A stretch of 64,000 nt of DNA, taken from Sipunculus nudus. Taxonomy: Eukaryota > Annelida > Sipuncula > Golfingiida > Sipunculidae. The notes beneath the pieces were generated by a model. That model made no database searches and was not told the origin of the DNA. It worked only from the letters and a program-made list of their open reading frames with translations. Where the stretch lies: positions 18,785,508 to 18,849,507 of the forward strand of contig CM049313.1 in assembly GCA_026874595.1 (NCBI GenBank), given 5' to 3'. Both the position numbers and the translations under genes were made by a program. Below are positions 23,851 to 36,139 of this stretch, one piece after another (position 1 is the first letter of the stretch; every line of letters begins with the position of its first letter).

Positions 23851-25449
23851 TTTTGGCAATTCCATTGGCTTCACGTAGTCGTAAAATATAAGTAAATCTA
23901 CAGCTTAACACAGCAATTTAAGACAAGGATATTGTAAAGGCCTTTCTTGGCCCTTATTGACCGCAGGAAGCATCTCCCATCATCATATAACTGTTTCCAC
24001 GGCTTAATCATCTCGATTTCGGTTTTATAAATCCACTTGGTTCTTTTTGCTATGAGACCCCCCCCCCCCCCCCCCCCCCCATCTTTTATTCTTAGCGGAT
24101 GGAAGTTATACAATTAGCACCAAAGCCGACCTGGTGTTATAAAGAATTCAAGTTTAGAGCCATAGCCTGGAAACCATGTATTTCCGCAGTCTTAAAACCG
24201 GAAATATCGAGGAAGCCCACAGCTCACGCAAGTTTACAAAGTTAACTCGTATTGTTTCTTTGTCCCAGTTGCTGGCGAGCACTGAATACTAACGTCTCAA
24301 TGTAATTATGACTGCATGAGTTTACCTCTCTCTGCTCAACTGCTTGTCAGTCCCAGGAAAGGCAGGATGATCCTCAGGACACTGGATTTGCTCATGAGAA
24401 ACTCCGTACCAAAATAGGCCAACAGATGTCCCCATCTATTTTTCTTTTGGTGGAATTTGTCAACCGTTCTATGTGACTTGAGTAAAACAGTTCGCCATCT
24501 ATCTCAGCTAACCAGATGACTAACTCGATTGTATTAATAAAAGTCCTACCAATTAATTATCCTTTTTTTGTTGTTGCTCCTGCATGTAGTTTACAGTTCA
24601 AAGGGGGACCTTAATTAATAATTGATATAGAACTGTCGGAAAAGGTCTATCACAATTATTCGAGGGATATTCGTGTATTGAGCTAAAAATTGTGTACGCC
24701 TTGGATCGTGCTGTATCAGTTGAACAGCACGTATGGTAGCGGCGTATCCAGGATTTGAAGCAGCTGGGTATATTTTAAGAAAATGTTAAAAATGCACAAA
24801 CTTTTAATTAAGCTTTCCGTAGTTCTAGGTTATGGTAGTGTGTAGGCTACATATATCTAAGTCTATACTCGTTCATTATAATAAACGATTCAAAGTAGAT
24901 TTGATACTCTGTCATATTTTCATTGATGATATCTTTAAAATACAAATATATGAAAATGTGTTACCAATGCGAATATATCAAATTATATATAATTTTAATA
25001 TAAATATTTGCAAACTCATAACAGAAGTATGGTGTATATAGCCTTGACATGAGTGGTCGGTAAAATTCAGTTATCTACACATGGGCATATAGAAATGGTA
25101 TTTCGGTGAATGACTTGAACAAAACATTATTGTTCGAACTGTACAAATCCATATTTACAACTGCACATTTTCCATTTACAACTGCACACATATGGGTCAA
25201 CTGCACGTTAAAATATTCCCTCATATGGAGATAAAGTGGGCCAAGCACAAAAGTCCGGGGGGGGGGGGAATTGCGTTTTCTGCGCCTTTTAGAAACACTT
25301 CATCTCACTGATATATAGTAGAGGGAATATATTTGTACACATATAATCGAGTCCACTTTTTTGGGGAACTCGGATTCGAGGACCTATAGGATTTCGGCTT
25401 GTACGTGGACTCGGAGATAAGGAGTCCATCTCGAATCTAATATAGAAAA

Positions 25450-26813
25450 CAAGGGACCAATGGGTCACGGCGCTCAGCTGATCATGATTGGACTATAAAT
25501 GTATCACCGCTGTGATCCTATATTGAGTAGATAAAGCTTAGAATATCATGGTCATGTTGGGCTTTAATAAAGGAATATAATGTAATATGTGAGTAAATGA
25601 TATTTGAAATAACCTGACTGATGGATTAATATGGAGTAAAATATAATGGTTTATTTTTTATTTATTTGGGAGAGGTCGAAAAAAGCAATTTATTTGAGCA
25701 AATATGAATGCAATGACAGTATGCTTAGCAGTGGTATAATGATGATAAGGCTATTTGTTGAAGGATCTATAGTGTATGGAAAACTGCAAGAGTTCAATTT
25801 GACATATACAAGGTTATGATTAACTATGCTGATAAGGGGATTTATGAATTTGTGACTGTATGACATAATATCTTGACAAGATCGGTCTTGACAAGGTGTA
25901 TTATTTTGATGCCCCTCACGTCTACATTTTACACAATATTGACATAATTTCTGGCATGTACATAGGTACCTATGGACAAATGATCAACAGTACTGAACCA
26001 CCTGGAATGTTAAAATCTTAAAAATATGATGAAATGTAGATAATGTTTGAGAGGAAGAGGTAATCTGGGCCATGTTTGGTTTATATGATTGAAGAAAATG
26101 TTGCAAATAATATTTGAGACCTGACCATGCCTTTCCACTGGTTACCTTTTTGATAAGCTGTTGACAGTTCAACAGTTTACACATTTGTCTGATGAGATCC
26201 AATTTATTTGGTAAACCTTTTTTATCAATTTTATGATATGTATACAGTTGCCATAACGTCCCCATTCCACAGGTGCAATGACTTGATGTGGAGGGGGGGG
26301 GTTGTGTTAATTATGATCAGAGTTACAATGCCTCTGTCTCTCTGTAGATATTTTCTTTAATTATTAAATTTTATGCTATAGCCATAGAACTATTGTTCAC
26401 AGTGCCAAGGAGCAAAGCCTCAGTGGGATGAAGAAAGGGGATGGTGAGAGTTACAACACCCTTGCATATACATACAGGATATGAAATTTAATTCAACAGT
26501 GCTCATAAAAAAATGTTTATTCATGAACATTAAATATTTAAAACAGACAGAAAGATGGAGAAACAAAGCAAATAATTTTTTTCCCCATTCTACTGAGTCA
26601 AGAAAAAATTAACAATATTTGCATTTATTCCTTTTTTTCATTACATAATTTTAATCCAAGTTTCCGAATGTTACTATAAATTTACAGTATAACATACATG
26701 TGATTGTGAATATTTCAGTTGATTCACATTTCTAAATTGCATCAACCTTTATAGCTAATGTATCTAGTTTATAGTACCTGTCAACAGAATGGGATGGAGG
26801 GAGGAAGGGAGGC

Positions 26814-26860
<47 letters not shown>

Positions 26861-29480
26861 GAGAGAAAGAAAGATAGAGAAAGAAAGAGAAAAAGCAGAG
26901 GAGAGAGAGAGAGAGAGACCTAGACTGCCAGAGAGAGAGAGAAAGAGAGGCTCTCTGGTAATTACTGCCTGACCCAGCCTGACCCAGACACTCACAGTGG
27001 CAGTAGGTCAGACCTGAAGGTGTTATGTAACTGCCCAGTACACTGCATTTATACTGATCTGATGTAAACAATGAAGACATGGTACCTGGAAACTTAAATA
27101 AAATCTACAGTTTTTGATCAATTGGTTTCAAATTTCAGATTTTAATAGATGAAATGTTAATGTGTACATGCTGTGAAAATTAAATCCACAGCACTAACAG
27201 GAAAAATTTGAATATTTATATTTTTTTAAATGGTATCAGGTAAAAAAGAAAAGTATTCTCAGCTATAAAACTAATACATGTGTTAAAATTAATCCAAGGA
27301 TCAAAACACCCAATATATCATATCAGGAGCAAACTGGAGTTGGGAATGTTTAATTTTATGAACTGAAATAAAGGACCAGTAATATAAATTTTGATTATTA
27401 AGCCAGTATCATGTAACAACTGATACAACCATGAGTTATAAGTCAAACAAATTAAAATCTTTAATGAGCACTTGTCTGAGTAATATTTTAAATTTTTGAC
27501 ATATTTATTTATTATTTTAATTTTGTAATAAATATAAACCAACAAGTTAAACACCTGGAAAAGACCTGGAAATTCAGATTAATTTAATATAATCAACTGC
27601 ATCCTAGTCTATCATTATCTTGCTTCATATAATCCCTAATAGTAAACAACAATTTATTTTAATTATTTATTTTTCATTTTTATGGTTGAAATGAAAAATA
27701 CCCAATGGTGACTGCATGGTGTCATTTGAAATACAATTTTGGCCATCCATGGAAGATCCATATATGATCAGTAATTGCAAGGTAATCCCCTGTAACTCAT
27801 TAAATATAAATTCCTTTTCCATTATATTTTTTTAGGTTCTTATCATAAACCAAGAATTAAAAAAAAAAGTTTATTGTTATGTTTATGGCCTAAACAAATA
27901 CTAGTGGAGGGAGTTGGACAGTTAGATCCAGTTGAAGCCACCCAAGAGCTGGCTGGCTGCAGAGTGCCTCGCTTCAAGCATGCATAATTGGCCTGAAAGG
28001 TCAATGTTGGGACATAAAAGAGGGGCTTCGGTACAGCCAAGGTGTGATATGGTCTCATAAAAACTTTCATAAAAGCTAGTTTTTGACCAATTCCTTTTAT
28101 AACTTCAGAATTTAGAAGCTAAAAGCCTTACGTGTGCAAGATATGAAAATTAAATCAACAGTGCTTACAGGGAAAAAACATGCCATGGCCAAAGTTGGGC
28201 AAAATTTAAGGTACTGATTTTATATTTATGCTAATAACTTATAAAATTTGAAAAATTTAGAACTAATTTTGGGAATACAATTGAATCTTGATTAAATAAT
28301 GTTATATCCCTGGCAAAAAAAGTCTACCTTCAGCAATTTTCATGTTAAGAGAGTAAATATATTTCTTGATTTTTTACAAAGTGCATTATGTTTGGGCCTA
28401 GAACTTAAAACAGTTACACAATACTGACATCATTTCTGGCATATGCATAGCGAATGTATAGAAAAATATGTATATTATATATGATCTAAGTCAGATCAGT
28501 GGTTTTGATATTAAGCAATCTTAAAGTGTAACTATGGGGTTCCAATGGAAAAATGAAGTTTTTTCTTAATATCTCGAAGGAATGCAGTCCTAGTGACCAA
28601 ACTTTTAGTATGGTAGAGGATTTGGGGGACATCTCACTGTATGCAAAATTTAAGGAACTTAGAGCTGAAGCTGGGGAGCTGAGCTCTAGTGAACTGCATA
28701 ACACTAGCTTGATGTAAACAATATGTGACATGGTGCTTGAAAACTTGAATAAAAGCTACAGTTTTTGATCAACTGGATTCAATTTTTTTGTTTTAACAGT
28801 TGAAATGGTAACAAAAACATGCTTTGAAAATTAAATCCACACCAGTTACAGGAAAAAAACGTGCCATGGTCAAACTTGGGCAAAATTTAAGGTACCAATT
28901 TTAAATTTTTGCCAATATTTTAAAAAAAATTAACAGATTTTGATCTAATTTTTGATATACAATTAAATTTTGATTATTTAAATTAGTATTACTGAAAAAA
29001 AAATCCTACCCTTAACACTTTTGGTCTTAAGTGACAAAATATCTTTCCTCATTTTTTTACAAAGTCCATTATGTTTGGGCCCATAACTTTTTTAAATTAA
29101 ATAATACTGACTTAATTTCTGGCATGTACATAGGAACCATATAGAGGAATATTTATGGTATTTATGAAGAAAACCAGTTGAGAGGTTTTGATATTAGGCA
29201 GTCCTGAAGTGTGAAAATAGATTTCTATTTAAAAATTGAGGTTTTTCCTTAATATCTCGAAGGAACGAAGTCATATTGACCCAATTTTTGGCATGGTAGG
29301 AGATTTTGGGGACATCTAACTGTATGCCGAATTTCAGATTCGTAGGTCCAACGGTGTCGAAACGTGCCAGTCTTACGGACGGACATCCAGACGGCAAGAC
29401 GGACGGACGGACAGACGGACGGACGACGGACAATGGACCACGACTATAGCTCAGATGACTTATAGTTAGCTGAGCTAAAA
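25450..29480 (-). mobile_element. Hairpin-capped modular repeat (family A), copy 1
   Basis: The - strand copy starts near 29480 with the family head (TTTTAGCTCAGCT-like; its two halves GCTAACTATAAGTCATCTGAGC pair as an imperfect hairpin), followed by a GTCCGTC-rich tract. It ends at 25450 with CAGCTGAGC, then the near-palindrome GACCCATTGGTC and CCTTG. The interior is AT-rich and built of diverged modules of about 0.65-0.75 kb (28711-29480, about 28050-28710, and more diverged ones below). Each repeats strings such as GTGCCATGGTCAAA on one strand and AATATCTCGAAGGAA. A GA-rich tract sits at 26815-26950. No transposase or RT was found, so it is non-autonomous or of unknown mechanism. Confidence 0.7.
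26815..26950. repeat. (GA)n-rich microsatellite
   Basis: AGAG-rich tract with AAAG interruptions inside the modular repeat. Ser/Leu-rich open frames across it are a product of the CT repeat on the - strand, not genes. Confidence 0.92.
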
Positions 29481-29729
29481 ATGTGTTACATATTATTAAC
29501 ACTTATTTGCGTATGCGAACTACTAACAAAATATTACAAAATAATAACCCTATATATGCCAATCTTTGCTCTGCATCGGGAGCTGCAACAGACCTTTTTC
29601 ACCCCACTAGCGACATCTATTGGAGACGATTGACACTAACAGTTCGGGTCACTTATAGTAATGAAAAAGAAAAAAAAAATTGCTTTATCTCATAAGGTGA
29701 ACGCAGACAAATCCTGGCTTATCATTATG

Positions 29730-30352
29730 CCCTTGTCACACTGGCGTGAAATGACGCGCGCCTTGTAGCGCTAACTTCAACGCCGGTTATCCCAAGGGAT
29801 TAACCCGGGTCATCGCAAGTAACCACACTATACTCTCCCAATCTCCGCCAAGTTTTGGGAATGTTCAAGAATTTTCACTTTTAGCGCCTATAGGCGCATG
29901 TCAACGCCAATCATTTTGTGTCATCGCCTATCATCGCAGGTCAACGCCTAAATAATTTGGCAATAGGATACAACCAAAAAGACACTATGTAGTATTAGCG
30001 CCAGACGCCGACCTGAACCTGCGCAGACGATCGCGCATGCTCGAGCGCTAGTATTGACCCCTGCCAACGCCTATAAACGAGAGTCATAGCCTGTCATCTT
30101 ATGGTATGCGTTGACAGGCATTGGCTGGCGTTAAAAAACAACGCGAGTCAACGTGCATCAACGCCATATTATGCGATGAATGGCGCAGTTTTGGCTTTGA
30201 CCCACGTTGACGCACGTAAATTAGCGCCAGTCATCCCCGACCAACGCCATCACTACTTTGCATGGCGTAAAAAAACGGCGCTAACTGTGAGATAACAGGC
30301 GTTAAAGGTAGCGCCACTAGGCGCACGTCATTTCACGCCAGTGTGAGAAAGG
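29730..30352. mobile_element. CpG-rich terminal-inverted-repeat element, 623 bp, class uncertain
   Basis: The left end CCCTTGTCACACTGGCGTG is mirrored by the right end, which on the - strand begins CCTTTCTCACACTGGCGTG. Similarity continues for about 45 bp (GAAATGACG, GCGCC, GCGCTA). The interior is unusually rich in GCG/CGC strings (AACGCC, TAGCGCC, TCATCGC) repeated in both orientations, in marked contrast to AT-rich flanks. No clear target duplication is visible (CATTATG versus CATTGTC), so I do not assign a superfamily. No transposase is encoded. Confidence 0.75.
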
Positions 30353-30758
30353 CATTGTCTTGAATTTTCGGGTCTGTTCATGCGCTATTGTGTATTGTTG
30401 TTTTCTTTGGAATGTTCGTGAATATATTGGTGATTTTTTATGCATTCTTATTGTCATTTAAGACACTACAATCACTTTCTTAAAAGTCCTTTTAGGCATT
30501 GTGGTGAAACGTGGTTAGCTCACCGATCATTAAGAATGTGTTATTAGTTAAAAAGAACTGGTAGTGCTACCTGATTTCTTCTCGTTTTTATGCATTTAAC
30601 AGCAATCGTGTCCCCAACAGTTCATAGGCAATCGAATTCAGTGATGCCTCCATAAACTTGGTCGGTTTATTTTGAGACTTGTAAATAGCACGTTTTGATC
30701 TATTCACATATCAGGAATGGCGAATTAAGAGAAATAAATTGTTTTCTCTTATATATAT

Positions 30759-31566
30759 TGTTACGGAACCTAATATAAACAGATCACGTATGCGTGATGA
30801 ACACAAATTTTGTAATGGAGATAAAAACAAATCAGATTCTGTAACACTAGGCAGCGTGAAATGTCTAGGGAAATGAATAAAGAAGTCAGTATTTTTTTGT
30901 TAACATATAACTATAATTTATTCTTAAAACAACCCTAACAATACAATACACTAAATCAATACAATTATACAGTAAAACAGCGGAATAGCAACAAGTCAAT
31001 ACAAAAACAGATAAAATAATGTATGTGCACAGTACCTGGATACCAACACCGTCACCACGATAAGTCCTTTAAATGTAAACTCTCGGAGAATGACTGTCCT
31101 GTGGAAAGTTCTTGCAACAATCCAGAAAGTAAACTGAAATCCAAGCGCATAAAATTCAGGAGAAAGTCTTCGAAAATGTATAATTGCCGCATTCGTCGGA
31201 TAAGGTCCTAGAATCTGACACACGCTTCTGTGTCCGCTAGAATCTTTTCTGCTCTCTGCCCACTCTCTAAAATACAGCCCCTTTATATACCTTCATACCC
31301 CAAGCCGAGAATTTTCCACTTCTCGAACAGTCTATAAGATCTTGCACAACACGCATTTCAGCAATTCTCTAAAAAAAAACAGCGCCGTGTATCTCTACAC
31401 ACCAGGCTCATCACGTGACCCACGACCAGGCGTGAAAGCCCAAAGCTCACATGACAACGAGAGTTCAACCAGTACGGATTAAACATGGAATGTAATACGC
31501 GGCCAGACACGAGCGCCACAACAGGAGTTACGCCCGTGTCACATAATAAAAAGAGCACCTGTAACA
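30759..31566 (-). mobile_element. Solo LTR of the Gmr1-like family (808 bp)
   Basis: A complete LTR, from TGTTACGG to CACCTGTAACA, is related throughout to 16385-17164. Its flanks are ATATAT on both sides, consistent with a 4-6 bp target duplication in AT-rich DNA. No internal sequence remains, so it is the product of LTR-LTR recombination of another copy. Orientation is that of the full element. Confidence 0.9.
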
Positions 31567-32669
31567 ATATATATTGAGAGACAGAGAGACAGATAATGAG
31601 AGAGAGAGATTCGTGAGTGTTTACGTCTCCTCCATCGAAAACAAAATAATATTTTTCTAGATACAGGGGTACTCTCCAACAAAACCAAGCCTTTTATGCT
31701 AAACATATGCGACACTCCTCACGCAGTGGATATACACTTATTTCTTTCCAGATCTCCGTCGTTTTAACCGCTGTTTTTTAAGCAAAATTTTCGGGGTCTC
31801 AACACAAGGGCTTGCACAGGTTCAAGAATCAGATCATTGCAACGAGAGCGGGGTGTCGAGGATTTAACGCCTGGAGTTGCACAATGCGAAACCATGCTCT
31901 CTTTGACCTGAATACAATTGTTTGCGCTGTGCGAGCCCTGGTGGTGTAACCCGGAGAATCATGTTTTACAAAGCAGCGGTTAAGGCGAAGGAGATCTGGA
32001 ACGACTGTAGTATGGAACCACCGCGTGAGTAGTGTAAACACATTCTAGTTTCGAATTTTATATACAGATGTCAGCACCAGGACAGGCTGCACAATAGCCG
32101 CGTCTGTATGAAGTACAACTATGATAAAGCCCTCCTTGTTCCCCCAGCCATAAGTCCCCATAATACTATGTATCTTGTAGAAATTTTCAATTTTTAGGTA
32201 ATACAGATAAAAATATATACATACAAAAGTTTCATTTTAGTTTATTTGACCTGGTGCCTTGCACTATAACAGATATAAACCTGCTGTTTAGACCCTCATA
32301 GCGAGGTGACGAGACTTGTTATTTTCCTTGGTTCGTTAACTGGTTGATAATTTTTTTCTGATGGCAATACAGCTGTAGCAATACAATATTTTACGATATG
32401 ACACACGATACGACGCATCAAACGACACATAGGTCTGTAGTATTAGTAGTATAATATGATTGTCTTTTGGCAACTTGACGTAAAAAGTTCGGATTTGATG
32501 AAATTTTGCGGAGAGTAGAGCTAAAGTAACAATCCATTACACCTGAAAGTAATCTGAATCATCATTACAGATTTAAATTCAAAGGATTCTATACCATATA
32601 TCGTAAGATAGATTAATTACTTTGTTTCAACAGATGCTACAAACAACGCCCTGCCTGAATGCCTTAATA

Positions 32670-32713
<44 letters not shown>

Positions 32714-33111
32714 TTTTCTCCAAATTTCATTCCACAGAAGCTTTAAATGAATTATTTCACTCTTATATTTGACTATTTCCTTACTGTATAATAGCAGGTT
32801 TAACAAAATATTCCCAGTGCATTAAAACTATCAACTACAGTATAATAAATTAAGAGACATTCGCAAGGCATAAAATCAAAACGAGATTTTATATATGACG
32901 AATTCTTTGTGTTGCCTAGTTGTCTTTTTAGAGTAAGTGAGCACACTATAAATTATATTTATAATAATTCTATCTATAATAATTTTTTTTTAAAATCTTC
33001 GAAAACAGGTTGGTAAAATGTGAAAGAATCACTAATTGCGGATGAAAGCGTAAATATGAAATATGTTATAAGTATTGATAATAAGGGAACAACAATAATA
33101 AGTTAATTATT

Positions 33112-33181
<70 letters not shown>

Positions 33182-34647
33182 GCAGGTATAATTTGATTTA
33201 CTTTGGTGAAAATGCATCTAAATGTTAATGCATGTAATATTGTGTTTGGTATACAATGTGCCGTATTTATAAAAATCTTTGATGACATGCAAACACAGAA
33301 TAACCCATGGCAGGGGCGGATCCAGGATCCAGGAAAAGGAGGGGTCCAACCCAGGTGGACTAATGACAGACCCTGAAAAAAAGATCCCCGGAAAAAAGGT
33401 CCGGAAAAGGTGGGGTCCAGGTCTAAAAAAAATTGGTCTGAAGCCTTAAAAAAGGTTGCTGCGACTGAAAAGGGGTGGGGGGGGGGGGGGGGTTCTTGGT
33501 CAACTTCTACACGATTACCCCTGTGACACACTATCTAGTCTAAACTATGGATCATCCAATGAGAGCGGTTTCTGGCTTACGAGATCACTTTGCCCACGAT
33601 CGAGTTGGGAACGTCTGCCCAGCTCCATTCTATGGCACTAAAAAATTATCGAGTTGGTAACCCAGCCCCCCATCTGCCTAGAATGAAGTAGCCCCTGTCC
33701 AGTCCCAGGGGATTGATTAGACTAATGGCGTTAAGGACCAGTTATTTAGTTTAATTAGTTTCTTATAGGGTTTAGCTCAAAGACCGGCAGTATAGCATGT
33801 TTTGGTTTAATACAAACATTTATTCCGAATTCAGAAAAATCTTTACGACATTTTGGCGATGTAAAACTTCTGTTTTTTTTCTGTAAGAGATCGAAATCTT
33901 ACAGCTTGACGTCAAGCATAGCAATCGATCTGTCACCCCGAACACTCAGCATGAATGGAGTCCGAATGTCTGGGGGGGGGGGGGGGGGGGGGGTACTCCT
34001 GTGATTCGGCCTCACCCCGAAAGGAATCATTTGGAAATTAACAGGGCCGGATGGCTAAATTTTCTAAAAGAAAAGGTAGTTTCCTCATAGGTTTCTATAA
34101 CGTCGGCTGCAAACAAGGACCGACGGAGACAACAATTATCTGATTTTCTTTAGAGTGGGGGCCTAAGTGCCAACATTTCCATAGCCAACAACCTGAAATT
34201 CAACTTGAGTTACAATTTATGTAGGCTACCGAGTCCACCCATCTGCAATATGTAGGGCCTGTTGCCGAAAATCGTGATCTGAACCACTTCGGTCAAGAAT
34301 CAAGATCTGACCAAGCTTTACTCGGTACACTTCCCACCAACGGAATTAAGGTAACAGTTTAATCATGAATTTACGTGACGGACCTAAACCGCACTCGACC
34401 TGCAACCCACATCGAACCTCCGACACCCGTGTTTTCGTCCGTACTCTTCGCTCAGGCGTAGTTAACAGGTTGTATATTTTGCGACAAGGGTCAAGGTTCT
34501 CAAAGGACGCACACGACTGAGCTGCTTACACAAACTGGAATATTTTAGTTACGAAACGGCGTAGAAATACACACAACGCCTATATTAAGAGTGCTTCTGT
34601 GAGACCGACCCCCTACAGCTGTAAACACATCGTCAGCCTCAGACAAG
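31567..34647. other. 5' flank of ETFA and intergenic DNA
   Basis: No exon was recognised. It holds (TA)n tracts at about 32673-32710 and 33118-33178, a G run at 33476-33492, another at 33972-33992, and a fragment around 33309-33450 carrying GGCGGATCCAGG, as at 14.5 kb (widespread MITE-like terminus). The ETFA promoter should lie in the last few hundred bases. No convincing TATA box or initiator is distinguishable. Confidence 0.5.
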
Positions 34648-34695
34648 ATGTTGAGCAGCCTCGCCAGAAGCGCACGACGTGCACACACCACGCTG
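34648..34695 (+). CDS. ETFA: Electron transfer flavoprotein alpha subunit, exon 1 (transit peptide)
   Basis: ETF-alpha pairs with ETF-beta in the mitochondrial matrix, binds FAD, and passes electrons from acyl-CoA and other dehydrogenases to ETF-ubiquinone oxidoreductase. This exon has the ATG at 34648 and 16 codons (MLSSLARSARRAHTTL), then a GTAAGT donor at 34696. The peptide is rich in Arg/Ser/Ala/Leu with no acidic residue, a typical matrix-targeting presequence. It joins in phase 0 to exon 2, whose first residues (NPVLQRFQS) lead into the mature protein; human ETFA has a comparable RFQSTLVIAEH junction. The start choice rests on the splice donor, the presequence character and the phase; no transcript evidence is available. 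Nine exons together reproduce nearly all of the family sequence without stops. Confidence 0.85.
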
Positions 34696-34895
34696 GTAAG
34701 TCTGATCAGTGATCAGAGTCAAGGATCAGGGGCCGAAGTTCTGTTGTCATTAAGTTCAGTTATATTATCCCAGTATATTAGAGTTTAGCCACCAATGGTG
34801 AATAAAATGTTAAATATATCTGAGAGTATATTTTATTCACCATACATTGGGTTTAAACTGTCTCGACTGTCTCATATTAGTAGTAACAGTTTGTA

Positions 34896-34898
<3 letters not shown>

Positions 34899-34930
<32 letters not shown>
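34899..34930. repeat. (TA)n tract left of the hammerhead palindrome
   Basis: About 15 TA repeats. With the tract at 35162-35200 it brackets the palindrome, which fits insertion of Penelope-like tails into a (TA)n microsatellite. Confidence 0.9.
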
Positions 34931-34933
<3 letters not shown>

Positions 34934-35019
34934 GGTAGTGTTACCCTCCGATGTAAAGTGCTCTATGGCCTACAAGCTAGGCCAGAGCGGTATAACTCTG
35001 AAGAAAAACAACACTGTTA

Positions 35020-35067
35020 ATTCACAACAGACTGTTTCACGGGATGCGACCCGATCATCAGGTGAAT
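35020..35067 (-). ncRNA. Candidate hammerhead ribozyme (left arm, - strand)
   Basis: Exact mirror of the + strand candidate at 35090-35137, with the same core and stems, transcribed from the other strand. A transcript spanning both arms would instead fold into a long hairpin, which would compete with ribozyme folding. Confidence 0.6.
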
Positions 35068-35089
35068 GTGGTTAGAATGTTCTAACCAC

Positions 35090-35137
35090 ATTCACCTGAT
35101 GATCGGGTCGCATCCCGTGAAACAGTCTGTTGTGAAT
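35090..35137 (+). ncRNA. Candidate small type-I hammerhead ribozyme (right arm, + strand)
   Basis: In order: stem I 5' strand ATTCAC (35090-35095); core CTGATGA (35096-35102); stem II CGGG/CCCG with loop TCGCAT, flanked by a T.T mismatch; core GAAA (35119-35122); minimal stem III CA/TG with a 3-nt loop GTC; cleavage triplet GTT with the site after 35131; stem I 3' strand GTGAAT (35132-35137), fully complementary to the 5' strand. All invariant core residues are present. The weak points are the T.T at position 10.1/11.1, normally G-C, and the 2-bp stem III. Stem III that short is characteristic of Penelope-associated hammerheads reported to cleave as dimers. Confidence 0.65.
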
Positions 35138-35161
35138 TAACAGTGTTGTTTTTCTTCAGAG

Positions 35162-35200
<39 letters not shown>
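35162..35200. repeat. (TA)n tract right of the hammerhead palindrome
   Basis: About 19 TA repeats directly continuing from the end of the palindrome's right arm. Confidence 0.9.
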
Positions 35201-35202
<2 letters not shown>

Positions 35203-36139
35203 CCCAAGTATAGAATCTGGTCTTCATTTCCAAATTTGGTCTAGGAGCGAATGTCGAATCACTCGCGCATCCCTGGTTAGCAAAGAAGGTAAAGAGGGCG
35301 ATATTGTTGATGGGGATAGAGAAAAAATGGGGTATAGTTTTTTGGGGTTTCAGTACAAATATAACAACTGTTTCCAGTTTGACTCGTGTTATTTTTTCAT
35401 GTGACATCCTGAACTTGGCTGCGTGGATGTACCTGGAAGAGATGAAATACATGAATTATTAGTACATTTGACATGACATGCAAAGACAGCACACTGGATC
35501 GGGCCTCAAAACCACTGACCGATGGCATACAAGTCCCATTGCATAACCGCTATGCCACACAGAACTCATTAAAGAATCCAGGAAAATTGGGGTATTTAAA
35601 CCTGGATTAAAACTTGTGATCAAGTGGTACACTGTGGGGTACCACTTCACCAAGAGTCATGATCATGTGATAAGTGAATTAACTTCGTACAAACACCAAA
35701 TTGATGGCTTGGTGTGACTATAGTCCGTTCCACCCACCGTGACACTAAGTTTTTTCGCGTTTTCTTCTCTCCCTGGATTTATCATGTATGTCCATAGCGG
35801 TACGGCGAATGCAGAGAAAACGACCTAATTTTACATGAAGTCAGCGAAAATTTATGAAAAACAACTAACTTCACGACGCCGAGTTGTTGTTTTTCTTTAG
35901 GTGAGAACTGCATGGCCAACTCAGCGCTTGTATGTGAAAACTTTGCCGTCATAATGGAATGTCGTAACCGTGACGTCACGGTCGTCACGTGAAATTTCCT
36001 GAATACACGTTATGAAGAGGCCAGCAGATGTCACCGTGGTCAGCAGCCCAAGTTGATCTCTTCCATTTTATGGGGCCGGAGCTTCATTAATGTAACTGGT
36101 GGTATATGCGTAAAAAATCGCCTGTATATTTTTGTAACT

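Larger units (their letters stand above)
23075..25449. other. Intergenic DNA with simple repeats
   Basis: No gene was seen. It contains an inverted/tandem array of an ATACTATC motif (23420-23540), dispersed repeat R1 copy 2 (about 23640-23850), a C homopolymer of about 22 bases at 24058-24080 and a G run at 25257-25268. Confidence 0.5.
34991..35166. mobile_element. Perfect 176-bp palindrome, tail-to-tail Penelope-like termini
   Basis: Two 87-bp arms are exact reverse complements around a 2-base spacer (TG at 35078-35079), checked base by base. Each arm contains a hammerhead-like string. Both flanks are (TA)n tracts. Penelope-like elements favour such targets, occur in inverted arrangements, and carry small hammerheads in their terminal repeats. 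No RT or GIY-YIG endonuclease sequence is present, so this is only a terminal fragment pair. Confidence 0.7.

Noticed and set aside
26732-27080. Ser/Leu-rich open frames on the - strand
   Set aside because: They are produced by the (GA)n microsatellite, and two frames are open at once.
29194-29502. Open frames with VRPSVRPSVLPSG-type peptides (also 37732 and 48906)
   Set aside because: They come from the GTCCGTCC-rich head of the family A repeat, not a conserved protein.
33103-33531. 142-codon - strand open frame
   Set aside because: It covers a (TA)n tract, a G homopolymer and a MITE-like fragment; it has low complexity and no family similarity.
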